A stretch of 64,000 nucleotides of DNA from Hyphomicrobiales bacterium (GCA_900472675.1 UCJA01000009.1:420551-484550); one strand, 5' to 3'. Shown: positions 35,877-46,147, counted from the stretch's first letter. Notes: generated by a model not told the origin, from the letters alone. Program-made: numbers and translations.

Positions 35877-38800
35877 CTATTCTGCGGCGAGCAGTGGCCG
35901 CTCCTTCTTTTCCGGCTCTTCTCCCGGACGGGTCGCGTGGGCAAGTTCCTGGTGGAAGCGCTGCTCCTCATGGGCATGCGGCGTGGTGAAGCGTGCGAGC
36001 AGCAGATAGGCGACCGGCGTGATGAACAGCGTCACCAGCGTCGCAAATCCAAGCCCGCCGACGATCACCCAGCCGAGCGCGATTCGGGCCTCTGCACCGG
36101 CCCCCTGCGCCATCACCAGCGGCACGCCGCCGACGACGGTCGCGATCATCGTCATCATCACAGGCCGCAGGCGCATCCGGCAGGCGGTCTCGATCGCGAC
36201 GCGGACGCTGTCGCCCCGGTCACGGAGCTGGTTTGCGAACTCGACGATCAGGATGCCGTTCTTGGCCATCACGCCGACCAGCAGCACCAGCCCGATCTGG
36301 CTGTAGACATTGAGGCTGGACCCGGTGACCAGTAGGGCGATCGCCGCGCAGGCGAGGCCCAGCGGCACCGTGGACATAATGATGATCGACGAGAGCACGC
36401 CTTCAAACTGCGCCGCCAGCACCAGGAAGATGATGGCGATCGCAAAGCCGAAGGTCATCGCCATGGCGTTCGAGTTTTCGCCCAGCGTCTTGGCTTCCGA
36501 CAAAGGAATGAGCCGCACACCTGGCGGCATCAGCGGCACGGCGATGGCCGTGACTTCCGCCACCGCATCACCGAGCGCGACACTGTCGGCAAGGTTGGCC
36601 TGGAATGAAACGGACGACAGCTGCTGCTCGCGGTTGAGCTGCGGGGCGACCGCCGTTTCGACAAGCGATGCGATGGTCGACATGGGAACGATCTTGCCGT
36701 CGCCTGTCCGCAGAAACAGGTTTTCCAGGTCCGTCGGGTCATCCAGCGGGCGGGTGGTCGAGTTCATCTTCACCGACAGCGCGTCGCCATTCACGAAGAC
36801 ATCGACGACCGAGCGCCCTTCCAGCAGCGACTGCATCGCGGTCGCAAGCCCGTTGATCTCGATCCCGAGATCGGAGGCACGCTCGCGGTCGATGCTGACC
36901 GACAGCTGCGCCTGGGTCGGCTCGTTCGCAAGCCGCGGCGTGTCGAAGGAGCGGCTGTCCTCCATGGCGTGAATGATCTTCAGCGCCGTCTGCGTCAGCT
37001 GCTCGTTGTTGTTACCGACCAGCGCCATCTGCAGGCCGTTGCCCGCACCACGGATTTTCAGACTGTTGCCCTGCTGCGCAAAGCCGCGCAGCGCCGGTAC
37101 CTTGGCCAGGGCCTGGTTGACGTCGAGGGCGATTTCGTCTTGCGTCCGCGTCCGCTCGCTCCAGGGGGCGAGCGTCAGCACCATGAAGCCGCTGTTGATA
37201 TTGCTGCCGAAGCCGGAGATGGAGAAGATGTTGCGGATTTCGCCGCTGTCGCGCAGGGGCTGAAGGTTCTCCTCGACCCGCCGCATCTGGTCCTGGGTGT
37301 AATCCAGGCTGACGCCCTGCGGCGCACTGAGGCGCAGCATGATGGACGAACGGTCCTCGCGCGGCGTGATCTCGCTCTTGACCAGTCCGAAGGCCTGGTA
37401 GGCCCCGAAGGAAAACACCAGCGACACCAGGACGACGATGAGAGGCGCATTGAGACAAAAGCGCAGGCAGGTGGCGTAAAGCCGCGCGAACCCTGTCCCG
37501 AAGGCACCGAGCAACCCGTGCTTCTCCACCATCGGCCGCGTCAGCATGCGCGAAGCGAGCATCGGACACAGCGTCAGCGCCGTGATGGAGGACAGTCCGA
37601 CCGCAAAGGCCAGCACGAAACCGAACTCGCGGAACAGGCCGCCGATCTGCCCCGGCAGGAAGGACAGCGGAATGAACACGGCAGCCAGCGTGGCCGTCGT
37701 CGCGAGCACGGCAAAGAACACCTCCTGCGTGCCGAGCACGGCCGCTGCCCGCGGTCCCATGCCCTCCGTTCGCCGCCGCACGATGTTTTCCAGCACCACG
37801 ATCGCGTCGTCGACGACCAGACCGGTGGCGAGCACGATGGCAAGCAGCGTCAGGATGTTGATCGAGAAGCCCGCAAGATAGACCGCCACCAGCGTCCCGA
37901 TCAGGGCAACCGGCATGGTCAGCGCAGGGATGATTGTCGCCCGCCAGTCGCGCAGGAACAGATAGATCACGATCACCACGATGCCGGCCGACAGACCGAG
38001 GGCCAGTTCCACCTCGTGCAGCGCGCCCTGGATGAACACCGCGTCGTCGCTGGTGATCGCGATACGCGTACCCTCCGGCAGCGTCGCCTGCATTTCGGCC
38101 ACGGCCGTTTTCACGCCGGAAGAGATGTTGAGCGTGTTCGACTGCGCCTGGCGGATGATGCCGAGCCCGATCCCCTGCACGCCGTTGGAGCGGAGTGTGG
38201 TATTGCCGTCGTCGGGACCAAGCGTCACCGTCGCCACGTCGCGCAGGCGCACGTTCCGGCTGATCAGCATGTTCTCGAAAGCCTGCGGTGTCGTAAGGCT
38301 CGCCGTGGCCCGTACCACGATATCCTGGCGGATACTTTGGAGTGATCCCGCCGGCACGTCCAGCGCAGCCGTCTCCAGTGCCGCTGCGACATCGCTGACC
38401 GTCAGCCCGCGGCTCGCCAGCGCTCCTTGGTCCACATCGACCCGGAAGATCTTCTCCTGGTCGCCGTAAAGCGTGACATCCGCCACCCCTTCCACGGAGG
38501 CCAGCCGGTCGACGATCTCGTTGTTAACGAGCTGGGTGAGGTCGTCCATCGACAGTGTCGAGGATGTCACCGCAAGGCGCAGGATGGCGTCCGAATCCGC
38601 ATCCGCCTTGACGATCTGCGGCTCGTCGGCCTCATCGGGAAGCTGGTTGGCGATGCGTCCGATCGCATCGCGAACGTCGTTCGCGGCCTCGGAGAGATCG
38701 ACGGAATCCGAGAATTCCATAGTGACGCGGCTGGTACCGAACTGCGAGGCAGACGAGAGGGCCTTCAGCCCGCTGACCCGCGCCACGGCCCCCTCGATCA

Positions 38801-39068
38801 CTTGGGTAACCTCCTGGTCCATCGTCTGCGGCGAGGCGCCGTCGTAGAGGGTCCGCACCGTGATCACCGGCTGGTCCACGTCCGGCAATTCGCGCACCTC
38901 GATGCCCACATAGGCGGCAAGACCGGCCACCACCATCAGCGTGTTGATGACCGCCGCAAGGATCGGGCGGCGCACGAACAGCGCCGTGAACCCCTGCCCT
39001 GCCTTGCAGTTTGCATGGCCGATCGGGTGGCTTGGCGTGTGGCCGTCGTTTGGAAGATCCTCGCTCAT
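35877..39068 (-). CDS. RND efflux transporter permease
   Basis: A 1063-residue protein with a first membrane helix after FVRRPILAAVINTLMV, a large periplasmic loop, LATGLVVDDAIVVLENIVRR in the helix 4 region with its proton-relay aspartates, and duplicated halves. It belongs to the HAE1-like RND pumps that expel drugs or other toxic compounds. Its ATG overlaps the adaptor stop as ATGA, so the two are coupled. No outer-membrane channel gene is adjacent. Confidence 0.9.
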   Translation of the reverse strand: MSEDLPNDGHTPSHPIGHANCKAGQGFTALFVRRPILAAVINTLMVVAGLAAYVGIEVRELPDVDQPVITVRTLYDGASPQTMDQEVTQVIEGAVARVSGLKALSSASQFGTSRVTMEFSDSVDLSEAANDVRDAIGRIANQLPDEADEPQIVKADADSDAILRLAVTSSTLSMDDLTQLVNNEIVDRLASVEGVADVTLYGDQEKIFRVDVDQGALASRGLTVSDVAAALETAALDVPAGSLQSIRQDIVVRATASLTTPQAFENMLISRNVRLRDVATVTLGPDDGNTTLRSNGVQGIGLGIIRQAQSNTLNISSGVKTAVAEMQATLPEGTRIAITSDDAVFIQGALHEVELALGLSAGIVVIVIYLFLRDWRATIIPALTMPVALIGTLVAVYLAGFSINILTLLAIVLATGLVVDDAIVVLENIVRRRTEGMGPRAAAVLGTQEVFFAVLATTATLAAVFIPLSFLPGQIGGLFREFGFVLAFAVGLSSITALTLCPMLASRMLTRPMVEKHGLLGAFGTGFARLYATCLRFCLNAPLIVVLVSLVFSFGAYQAFGLVKSEITPREDRSSIMLRLSAPQGVSLDYTQDQMRRVEENLQPLRDSGEIRNIFSISGFGSNINSGFMVLTLAPWSERTRTQDEIALDVNQALAKVPALRGFAQQGNSLKIRGAGNGLQMALVGNNNEQLTQTALKIIHAMEDSRSFDTPRLANEPTQAQLSVSIDRERASDLGIEINGLATAMQSLLEGRSVVDVFVNGDALSVKMNSTTRPLDDPTDLENLFLRTGDGKIVPMSTIASLVETAVAPQLNREQQLSSVSFQANLADSVALGDAVAEVTAIAVPLMPPGVRLIPLSEAKTLGENSNAMAMTFGFAIAIIFLVLAAQFEGVLSSIIIMSTVPLGLACAAIALLVTGSSLNVYSQIGLVLLVGVMAKNGILIVEFANQLRDRGDSVRVAIETACRMRLRPVMMTMIATVVGGVPLVMAQGAGAEARIALGWVIVGGLGFATLVTLFITPVAYLLLARFTTPHAHEEQRFHQELAHATRPGEEPEKKERPLLAAE

Positions 39069-40267
39069 TGGCTGGCAACCTCCGGACCGCTCGCGCCTGC
39101 AATCCGCACCGCGCCGCCTTCGCGGACCCGCTGCAGACCTTCGATCGCCACCTGGTCACCCTCCTTCAGGGCCGCTTCCACCATGACGGTGTCGGCATTG
39201 CGCTGAACGATCCGCACGCGCGTCTTGACGGACTTGCTGTCCTTGATCTGCCAGACGAAAGAGCCCTCCGCATCCCACTGAACGGCCAGCGGATCGACCG
39301 AGGGAAAGGTCTCGCCCTTGAACCGGACGGCGACGCCGAAGGACATGCCCGCGCGAAGCTGGTCGCTGGCGTTGTCCACCTTGGCGCGGATACGCATGGT
39401 GCGGCTGGCTGCGTCAATGCGGTTGTCCACCGCCTCCACCACGCCCTGGAACAACTGGCCCGGCCGCGCAATCGAGGTCGCCTCGACCGGCTGCCCTGGC
39501 ACGATGGCCGTTGCAAACCGCTCAGGTGCCCAGAAGTCCACCAGAATGGAGGTGCGGTCATCCAGCGTCACCACGCTCGTCTGGGTGGTGACGTTGTCGC
39601 CGATGTTGACAGCGACGATCCCGGCGATGCCGTCGATCGGTGCCATGATGTTGCGGCGCTTGAGGTTCAGCTCGGCGGTCGAGACCGCGAGTTTCGCCCC
39701 CTGCTCGGCAATCTGCGCATCGAGCAGATCAAGGCGCGCCACCGACTGGAGGTTTCGGTAGGAGGCTGATTTTTCGGTCGCACTCTTCAACGACACTTGC
39801 GCTTTGTCGCGCTCGATCAGCTGCTCGTCGTCGTCCAGTCGCGCGAGGACATCGCCCTTCTTGACCTTCTGGCCCGGGGAGACCAGAATTTCGGAAACCG
39901 TGCCGATGGCTTGCGGCATCACCACGACCGACTGGATCGCCTCGCCGCTGCCGATGGCCGACAGGCGGTCGTTGACCGTCCCGAGTGCCACAGGTTCAAC
40001 AGCAACCAGAACGGCACGCGGCCCGCTTCTCCGCTGACCAGCAGCCGGTGCCGGCGCAACAGCGCCGGGCTGAGCCGGTTCGCCCTTCGCGGTCTGGTCG
40101 GAAGCAGCTTCAATTGAGCTTGGGGCACCCCGCAACAAAGCGACCGCCTGGCCGGGCAAGCCCATGCGGATCAGAGTGTCTCCGGCACTTGGCACAAGAT
40201 ACACCCAGAGCCCGAGCAGCACGAGCAAGACCATCACGCTGGCTAGCAGCTGTTTCCAAATCCGCAC
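39065..40267 (-). CDS. RND efflux periplasmic adaptor (membrane fusion protein)
   Basis: The protein has one N-terminal membrane segment (LLASVMVLLVLLGLWVYLV), a lipoyl-like domain (VSEILVSPGQKVKKGDVLARL), an alpha hairpin and beta-barrel domains as in HlyD/MexA-like adaptors. I use GTG at 40267, with GGAG six bases upstream, giving about 400 residues; an ATG at 40375 would add 36 residues without a clear site. It is the first gene of the adaptor-pump operon and is divergent from uvrD. Confidence 0.87.
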   Translation of the reverse strand: MRIWKQLLASVMVLLVLLGLWVYLVPSAGDTLIRMGLPGQAVALLRGAPSSIEAASDQTAKGEPAQPGAVAPAPAAGQRRSGPRAVLVAVEPVALGTVNDRLSAIGSGEAIQSVVVMPQAIGTVSEILVSPGQKVKKGDVLARLDDDEQLIERDKAQVSLKSATEKSASYRNLQSVARLDLLDAQIAEQGAKLAVSTAELNLKRRNIMAPIDGIAGIVAVNIGDNVTTQTSVVTLDDRTSILVDFWAPERFATAIVPGQPVEATSIARPGQLFQGVVEAVDNRIDAASRTMRIRAKVDNASDQLRAGMSFGVAVRFKGETFPSVDPLAVQWDAEGSFVWQIKDSKSVKTRVRIVQRNADTVMVEAALKEGDQVAIEGLQRVREGGAVRIAGASGPEVASQ

Positions 40268-40517
40268 CGGGTTCTCCGCAGAAGTTGCATTGTCAAACCG
40301 AGTATCCTTGTTTGATGCAGTGCGATCAATAGGATCTACCCGTGCCTTACGGCATTGTAATGTTGCTTGGATCACGAATATGTCAGAAGGCGCTGCCTGC
40401 GTTGACGATCACTCAAGGCAGCCTGACACGTCGCGATGATGGACCCACCCTGCCCCCTTACTGTGAATGAAAGCAGAACATTCTGGTCTTTCGACCTCGA
40501 ATCACTACATTGGCCCC

Positions 40518-43034
40518 ATGACGAATAGCTTTGATGACATTCCGTTTTTCGATGACGTGCCCGAAGATCCGGCGCAGCGTCGGTCGTCTGCGGCGGCAAC
40601 CGGGCCTCAAGGCGGTGCGAACACGGGCGCGCCCGGCGGGCTGGGCATCGCTGCCCGCGCCCTGGCTGCCCGCGATATCCATCGTCCGCAGGCGGATTAT
40701 CTCTCCGGCCTCAACCCGGAACAGCGCGAGGCAGTCGAAACCGTGGATGGCCCAGTGCTGGTGCTGGCCGGCGCCGGCACCGGCAAGACGCGCGTTCTGA
40801 CCACCCGCATCGCCCATATCCTCGCCACCAACCGCGCCTACCCAAGCCAGATCCTCGCCGTCACCTTTACCAACAAGGCGGCCCGCGAGATGAAGGAGCG
40901 CGTCGGCGTGCTCGTCGGAGGCGCCGTCGAAGGCATGCCCTGGCTTGGCACCTTCCACTCGATCGGCGTCAAGCTTTTGCGCCGCCATGCCGAAATGGCC
41001 GGCCTGCGGTCGGACTTCAGCATCCTCGATACCGATGACGTGGTGCGGCTGATCAAGCAACTGATCCAGGCCGAGGGCCTCGACGACAAGCGCTGGCCGG
41101 CCAAGCAGTTCGCCGGCATGATCGACGGCTGGAAGAACAAGGGGCTGACCCCGCCCGATATTGCCGAGGGCGACGCGCGCGCCTTCGCCAACGGCAAGGG
41201 TCGCGAGCTCTATGCCGCCTACCAGGCGCGGCTGCGCACGCTGAACGCCTGCGATTTCGGCGACCTGCTGCTGCACCCGATCGCCATCTTTCGCAAGAAC
41301 CCGGACCTCCTGAAAGAATACCACCAGCGGTTCCGCTATATCCTTGTGGACGAGTACCAGGACACCAACACCGCCCAATACATGTGGCTGCGTCTTCTGG
41401 CACAGCGCCCGAAGGATGTCCCCCAGAACGTCTGCTGCGTGGGCGACGACGACCAGTCGATCTATGGCTGGCGCGGCGCCGAGGTGGACAACATCCTGCG
41501 CTTCGAAAAGGATTTCGCCGGCGCCAAGGTGATCAAGCTCGAGCGCAACTATCGCTCCACCGAGCATATCCTCGGTGCGGCCGGCCACCTGATCGCCCAT
41601 AACGAGGGCCGGCTCGGCAAGACCCTGTTCACCGATAGGGTCGATCCCGAGGATGAAAAGGTCCAGGTGCACGCCGCCTGGGACTCCGAAGAGGAAGCCC
41701 GCGCGGTTGGCGAGGAGATCGAGCGGCTGCAGCGGGGTGATTCCGGCGGCAAGAAGCACAGCCTTAACGACATGGCGATCCTGGTGCGCGCATCGTTCCA
41801 GATGCGCGAGTTCGAAGACCGGTTCGTCACGCTTGGCCTCAATTACCGCGTCATCGGCGGCCCGCGCTTCTACGAGCGGCTTGAGATCCGCGATGCCATG
41901 GCTTACTTCCGGCTCGTCTGCCAGCCCGCCGACGACCTAGCTTTCGAGCGCATCGTCAATACGCCGAAGCGCGGCCTGGGCGACACCACGATCCGCAATC
42001 TGCATGACTATGCCCGCGCCCGCGACATCCCCATGCTGTCTGCCGCCTCCGATATCATCGAAACGGACGAACTGAAGCCCAAGGCCCGCAAGGCCCTGTT
42101 CGACGTGATTCAAAACTTCAGGAACTGGAGCGAACGGCTTGAAAGAGTGTCGCATCTGGAACTGGCAGAGCAGATCCTCGAAGAGAGCGGCTATACCGAC
42201 ATGTGGAAGGCCGACAAATCGGCCGAAGCACCCGGACGGCTGGACAACCTGAAGGAACTGATCCGCTCGATGGAAGCCTTCGAGAGCATGCGCGGCTTCC
42301 TGGAGCACGTCTCGCTGGTGATGGACACCGAGCAGAATGCCAATACCGATGCGGTGTCGATCATGACGCTGCACTCCGCCAAAGGCCTGGAATTTGACAC
42401 CGTCTTCCTGCCCGGCTGGGAGGAAGGCCTGTTTCCGCACCAGAGGGCCCTCGACGAGGGTGGCCGCTCGGGCCTGGAGGAGGAACGCCGCCTCGCCTAT
42501 GTCGGGCTGACCCGCGCCAAGCACCGCTGCCACATCTGGTTCGTCTCCAACCGCCGCATCCATGGCCTTTGGCAATCGACCATGCCGTCGCGCTTCCTCG
42601 ACGAACTGCCGCCAAACCATGTGGACGTCGCCGTCTCCGACAGCAATTACGGCGGTTATGGCGGGCGCGGCGGTTACGGCCAGTCACGCTTTGACAAGGC
42701 AGAGCCCTTCGCGAACTCCTATTCCACCCCGGGCTGGAAGCGCGCTCAGACCAACAAGACGGATGCCACCCGCGACAACTGGGGCACACGCTCCGGACAC
42801 GCGGTGGAGCGCATCGGCTATGGCGAAAGCGGCCCGCGCGGCCGCACCATCGACGGCGAACTGGTCGCCAAATCGACCACCGACACACCGTCCAAATTCA
42901 CCGTCGGCGACCGTGTCTTTCACATCAAGTTTGGCAATGGCAATGTCGTGGGGATCGAAGGCAACAAGCTGACGATCGAATTCGACCGCGCCGGCCAGAA
43001 GCGCGTGCTGGACGGGTTTGTCGATAAGGCGTAA
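40518..43034 (+). CDS. uvrD: UvrD/PcrA-type DNA helicase
   Basis: The 838-residue superfamily 1A helicase has a Q-motif LNPEQREAVETVDGPVLVLA, Walker A AGAGTGKTRV, DEYQDTN (motif II), QSIYGWRGA (motif III) and VSIMTLHSAKGLEFDTVFL (motif V region). It ends in a tudor-like domain (VGDRVFHIKFGNGNVVGI) that in PcrA and UvrD contacts RNA polymerase. It acts in mismatch and nucleotide excision repair. ATG at 40518 gives the family-like MTNSFDDIPFFDD; an ATG at 40467 is possible. Confidence 0.92.
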   Translation: MTNSFDDIPFFDDVPEDPAQRRSSAAATGPQGGANTGAPGGLGIAARALAARDIHRPQADYLSGLNPEQREAVETVDGPVLVLAGAGTGKTRVLTTRIAHILATNRAYPSQILAVTFTNKAAREMKERVGVLVGGAVEGMPWLGTFHSIGVKLLRRHAEMAGLRSDFSILDTDDVVRLIKQLIQAEGLDDKRWPAKQFAGMIDGWKNKGLTPPDIAEGDARAFANGKGRELYAAYQARLRTLNACDFGDLLLHPIAIFRKNPDLLKEYHQRFRYILVDEYQDTNTAQYMWLRLLAQRPKDVPQNVCCVGDDDQSIYGWRGAEVDNILRFEKDFAGAKVIKLERNYRSTEHILGAAGHLIAHNEGRLGKTLFTDRVDPEDEKVQVHAAWDSEEEARAVGEEIERLQRGDSGGKKHSLNDMAILVRASFQMREFEDRFVTLGLNYRVIGGPRFYERLEIRDAMAYFRLVCQPADDLAFERIVNTPKRGLGDTTIRNLHDYARARDIPMLSAASDIIETDELKPKARKALFDVIQNFRNWSERLERVSHLELAEQILEESGYTDMWKADKSAEAPGRLDNLKELIRSMEAFESMRGFLEHVSLVMDTEQNANTDAVSIMTLHSAKGLEFDTVFLPGWEEGLFPHQRALDEGGRSGLEEERRLAYVGLTRAKHRCHIWFVSNRRIHGLWQSTMPSRFLDELPPNHVDVAVSDSNYGGYGGRGGYGQSRFDKAEPFANSYSTPGWKRAQTNKTDATRDNWGTRSGHAVERIGYGESGPRGRTIDGELVAKSTTDTPSKFTVGDRVFHIKFGNGNVVGIEGNKLTIEFDRAGQKRVLDGFVDKA

Positions 43035-43104
43035 TTGCAACTTAAAAGATTGCATGAAAGATACTTCCCGTTTATGTTGAATTTCTCTAACGGGGGAAAT
43101 CGAT

Positions 43105-43833
43105 ATGCAGCCTATAGTGATCGATTGGAATCTTTGGATTGTTATCATCATGTCGATCGTAGCGGCGGGGATGCTAGGAGGAACCGCAAGCTGGCTCATA
43201 GGCGTCCCGAGCTTGAATGGGGAGCAAACAGAATCGCCAGTGAGGTGGGGCCCGGTCGGTCACGCCTTTCTAGGCATAGCGGCAGCCTCTACAGTGCCAT
43301 TCGTCCTGACAACCCTCCAGAGTGACCTGTTAAGTACGCCGGCCAAGATACTTGAGCCAAAGACTGTTCTTACCTTCTTCGGCATTTGCGTGGTCGTGGC
43401 GTTCGCATCACGTCGTTTCATGAGCACTATATCCGAGAACCTTCTCCGTCAGTTGCGGGAGAGCCAGCGGACATCGGAAGAGGCACTCACAATCGCAAAA
43501 CAAGCCGAGGAATTGTCAGACGAAGTCCATGAAAACTTTACCGAGGCAAGCCAACCTCCAACTCCCCGGGCGACACCGCCGGTTGGGTTCACTCCCCCCG
43601 ATCTCACTCCCGCCGAGCAACGTGCTCTGAGAGCATCCGGTCTCATGTCGCGTCGTACTCGGACCGGAATTGCGAAAGATGCACAATTATCTGTCAGTAC
43701 AATAAGTGAGGTGATCGATAGCCTTATACGTAAAGGGCTGATCAGAAGGACGAGATCGGAAAGCACAGGAGGCTTGAGGTTCGAAATAACGGAGTTTGGG
43801 ATTAATACTCTTAACGCGGAAACAAGCACTTGA
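43105..43833 (+). CDS. Membrane-anchored winged-helix protein, unrecognised
   Basis: The 242-residue protein has three hydrophobic segments (about 9-33, 53-72 and 86-105), a short charged helical linker, a Pro/Thr-rich hinge near 150-165 and a C-terminal winged helix (LTPAEQRALRASGLMSRRT, STISEVIDSLIRKGLIRR). Membrane helices joined to a MarR-like DNA-binding domain suggest a one-component membrane regulator. The hydrophobic part may belong to a domain associated with prokaryotic YEATS proteins, but I am not sure. The coding sequence looks less GC-rich than its neighbours, hinting at later acquisition. Confidence 0.6.
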   Translation: MQPIVIDWNLWIVIIMSIVAAGMLGGTASWLIGVPSLNGEQTESPVRWGPVGHAFLGIAAASTVPFVLTTLQSDLLSTPAKILEPKTVLTFFGICVVVAFASRRFMSTISENLLRQLRESQRTSEEALTIAKQAEELSDEVHENFTEASQPPTPRATPPVGFTPPDLTPAEQRALRASGLMSRRTRTGIAKDAQLSVSTISEVIDSLIRKGLIRRTRSESTGGLRFEITEFGINTLNAETST

Positions 43834-43890
43834 TGCTCACACCCCCGCCTCTACCTCACCCGGTGATCTGCATCACAGAATGAGGTTCCC

Positions 43891-44892
43891 ATGAAAGCGA
43901 TTGTCACGGCCCCAGGCGGCCTGGATGCCCTGAAGCTGGTTGATCTTCCCGACCCCGGGAAACCCGGCGCTGGCGAAATCCGTGTGGCCCTGCACGGCAG
44001 TTCGCTGAACTACCACGATCTCGGCGTAGCGTTAGGAAAGCCGCCGACCGACGGCCGCGTGCTGATGGCCGATGGTGCAGGCGTGGTCGAGGAAATCGGC
44101 GAAGGCGTGAGCGAGTTCAAGGTCGGCGACCACGTCGTCTCCTGCTTCTTCCCCGACTGGCACGACGGCCGGCCGCTTCCCGGCGGCTTTGCCCGCACGC
44201 CCGGCGATGGCATCGACGGCTTTGCCTGTGAGTACACCGTGCGGCCAGCCACCGAATTCACGCGCGCGCCAAAAGGCTTCAGCCATGTGGAAGCGGCAAC
44301 CATCACCACGGCAGGCCTCACCGCCTGGCGGGCGCTGGTGGAAATCGGCCGCCTGAGGGCCGGCGAAACTGTTCTGGTGCTCGGCACCGGTGGTGTGTCG
44401 ATCTATGCGCTGCAACTGGCCAAGGCCATGGGCGCCCGTGTCGCCGTCACCTCGTCCTCCGACGAGAAGCTCGAGCGCGCCACCGCTCTCGGCGCCGATT
44501 ACACGGTCAACTACAAGACCCATCCGGAATGGGCCAAGAAGGTCCTCGAATGGACGAATGGCGTCGGCGTCGATCATGTCATCGAGGTCGGCGGCCCCGG
44601 AACGCTCAGCCAGTCGATCCAGGCGACCCGCATGGCCGGCAGCATCACCCTGATCGGCGTGCTGACCGGCATTCAGGGCGATGTTCCGACGGCCATGATG
44701 ATGGGCAAGCAGATCATCCTTTCCGGCCTCATCGTCGGCAGCCGCCGGCACCAGCTGGATTTCGTCCAGGCCCTCGATACCGGCATCTTCAAGCCGGTGA
44801 TCGATCGGACCTTCAGGCTCGAAGAACTGGCAGACGCCTTCCGCTACGAAAAGAGCGGCAGCCATTTCGGCAAGATCGGGCTGGAATGGTAG
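43891..44892 (+). CDS. Zinc-independent MDR-type quinone oxidoreductase/alcohol dehydrogenase
   Basis: A 333-residue medium-chain dehydrogenase with a GroES-like N-terminus (GSSLNYHDLGVALGKPP), the nucleotide motif VLGTGGVSIYALQLAKAMG around 170-185 and a SGSHFGKIGLEW end. The structural zinc cysteines are absent, which fits NADPH:quinone-reductase-like members. The physiological substrate is unknown. It is probably monocistronic. Confidence 0.82.
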   Translation: MKAIVTAPGGLDALKLVDLPDPGKPGAGEIRVALHGSSLNYHDLGVALGKPPTDGRVLMADGAGVVEEIGEGVSEFKVGDHVVSCFFPDWHDGRPLPGGFARTPGDGIDGFACEYTVRPATEFTRAPKGFSHVEAATITTAGLTAWRALVEIGRLRAGETVLVLGTGGVSIYALQLAKAMGARVAVTSSSDEKLERATALGADYTVNYKTHPEWAKKVLEWTNGVGVDHVIEVGGPGTLSQSIQATRMAGSITLIGVLTGIQGDVPTAMMMGKQIILSGLIVGSRRHQLDFVQALDTGIFKPVIDRTFRLEELADAFRYEKSGSHFGKIGLEW

Positions 44893-44951
44893 TGCCTGTG
44901 TTGCGGGCGCGCCCCGGCTCGCGACCTTGCCAGGCTTAGATGAGACGGCTA

Positions 44952-44977
44952 CCCCTGGTTGGAGCATCAACCAGGGG
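44952..44977 (+). promoter_or_regulatory. Hairpin overlapping the ribosome site of the M20 gene
   Basis: CCCCTGGTT (44952-44960) pairs perfectly with AACCAGGGG (44969-44977) around an eight-base loop. The 3' arm contains most of the GGGGAG ribosome site of the gene starting at 44987, so in mRNA the stem would mask it. There is no T run, so it is not a plain terminator. A role in translational control is inferred. Confidence 0.45.
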
Positions 44978-44986
44978 AGCACGCCC

Positions 44987-46147
44987 ATGTCCCTCACCAA
45001 CCACGACATCATCGAGGCCACAGTCTTTCGGCGCCGGCTGCATGCCATGCCCGAGATCTCCGGTGAGGAGAGCGAGACGGCAGAAGCGGTCGCAGCCTGC
45101 GTCGCCGAAACGAAACCGGATCGACTGATCACCGGTCTCGGCGGCACCGGGGTCGCAGTCATCTACGACAGCGGCGCACCCGGGCCGACAGTGCTGTTTC
45201 GTGCCGAGCTTGATGCGCTGCCGATCGAGGAAACTGGCGTGCCCGCCTACCGCTCGACCATACCAGGCAAGGGCCATATGTGCGGCCATGACGGACACAT
45301 GGCGATCCTGACCGTGCTCGCGAGGCATTTCGGGCGCGAGCGGCCCGCTCTGGGCAAGGTCGTACTTCTGTTCCAGCCGGCGGAGGAAACCGGCGCCGGT
45401 GCTGCCGCGGTGATCGCCGATCCGCTTTTTGCAGAACTCGCACCCGACTACTGTTTCTCGCTGCACAATTTCCCGAGCCTGCCGCTCGGCCACGTCTGGC
45501 TGAAGGAAGGCACCGCCAATTGCGCGTCGCGCGGCCTGAAGATCACCCTGACCGGGCGCACGGCGCATGCGTCCATGCCGGAGACCGGCATCTCCCCCAT
45601 GCCCGCCATGGCCATGCTGATGCCGGCACTCACGGCCCTCAGCCAGGGCAGCATTATCGGTGACGACCTCATCCTTCTCACCGTCACCCACGCGGTAATT
45701 GGCGAGCCGGCCTTCGGCATAGCTCCTGGCCGGGCGGAGTTGTGGGTGACGCTGCGCACCATGACGGACGACACCATGCAGGCGCTGGTGGAGAGGGCCG
45801 AAGCCATGGTCTCCCGGGTGGCAGGCGAATGCGGCCTGGGCCACGCATTCGAATATCATGACGTGTTTCAGCATTCCCGCAACGACGCCGAGGCCGTCGC
45901 GATCCTGAGAGCGGCGATGGATGCGGAAGGGATCGTTCACGAGACGGGAGAAGCGTTGCGGGCTTCAGAGGATTTCGGAAGATTCGGTGCGGTGTCCCGC
46001 TCGGCCATGTTCTTCTTAGGAGCCGGGGAAACCACCCCTGCCCTGCACAATCCGAACTATGATTTTCCCGATGATCTGATCCCGATCGGCGCCCGGATCT
46101 TTATCCGCACCGCCCGAGATCTTCTCGGCCGGCGCAACCAATCGTAA
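44987..46147 (+). CDS. M20-family amidohydrolase/peptidase
   Basis: The 386-residue protein has the M20D pattern: LHAMPEISGEE, metal ligands in GHMCGHDGHMAILT, FQPAEETGAGA, and the dimerisation domain. Relatives cleave N-acyl amino acids or hippurate. The start at 44987 (MSLTNHDI) has GGGGAG nine bases upstream, inside a hairpin. It converges on the DUF2778 gene. Confidence 0.86.
   Translation: MSLTNHDIIEATVFRRRLHAMPEISGEESETAEAVAACVAETKPDRLITGLGGTGVAVIYDSGAPGPTVLFRAELDALPIEETGVPAYRSTIPGKGHMCGHDGHMAILTVLARHFGRERPALGKVVLLFQPAEETGAGAAAVIADPLFAELAPDYCFSLHNFPSLPLGHVWLKEGTANCASRGLKITLTGRTAHASMPETGISPMPAMAMLMPALTALSQGSIIGDDLILLTVTHAVIGEPAFGIAPGRAELWVTLRTMTDDTMQALVERAEAMVSRVAGECGLGHAFEYHDVFQHSRNDAEAVAILRAAMDAEGIVHETGEALRASEDFGRFGAVSRSAMFFLGAGETTPALHNPNYDFPDDLIPIGARIFIRTARDLLGRRNQS

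Noticed and set aside
36969..38345. 458-residue plus-strand frame opposite the RND permease
   Set aside because: It is a shadow frame: composition dominated by Arg, His and Asp, and the RND permease on the other strand is certain.
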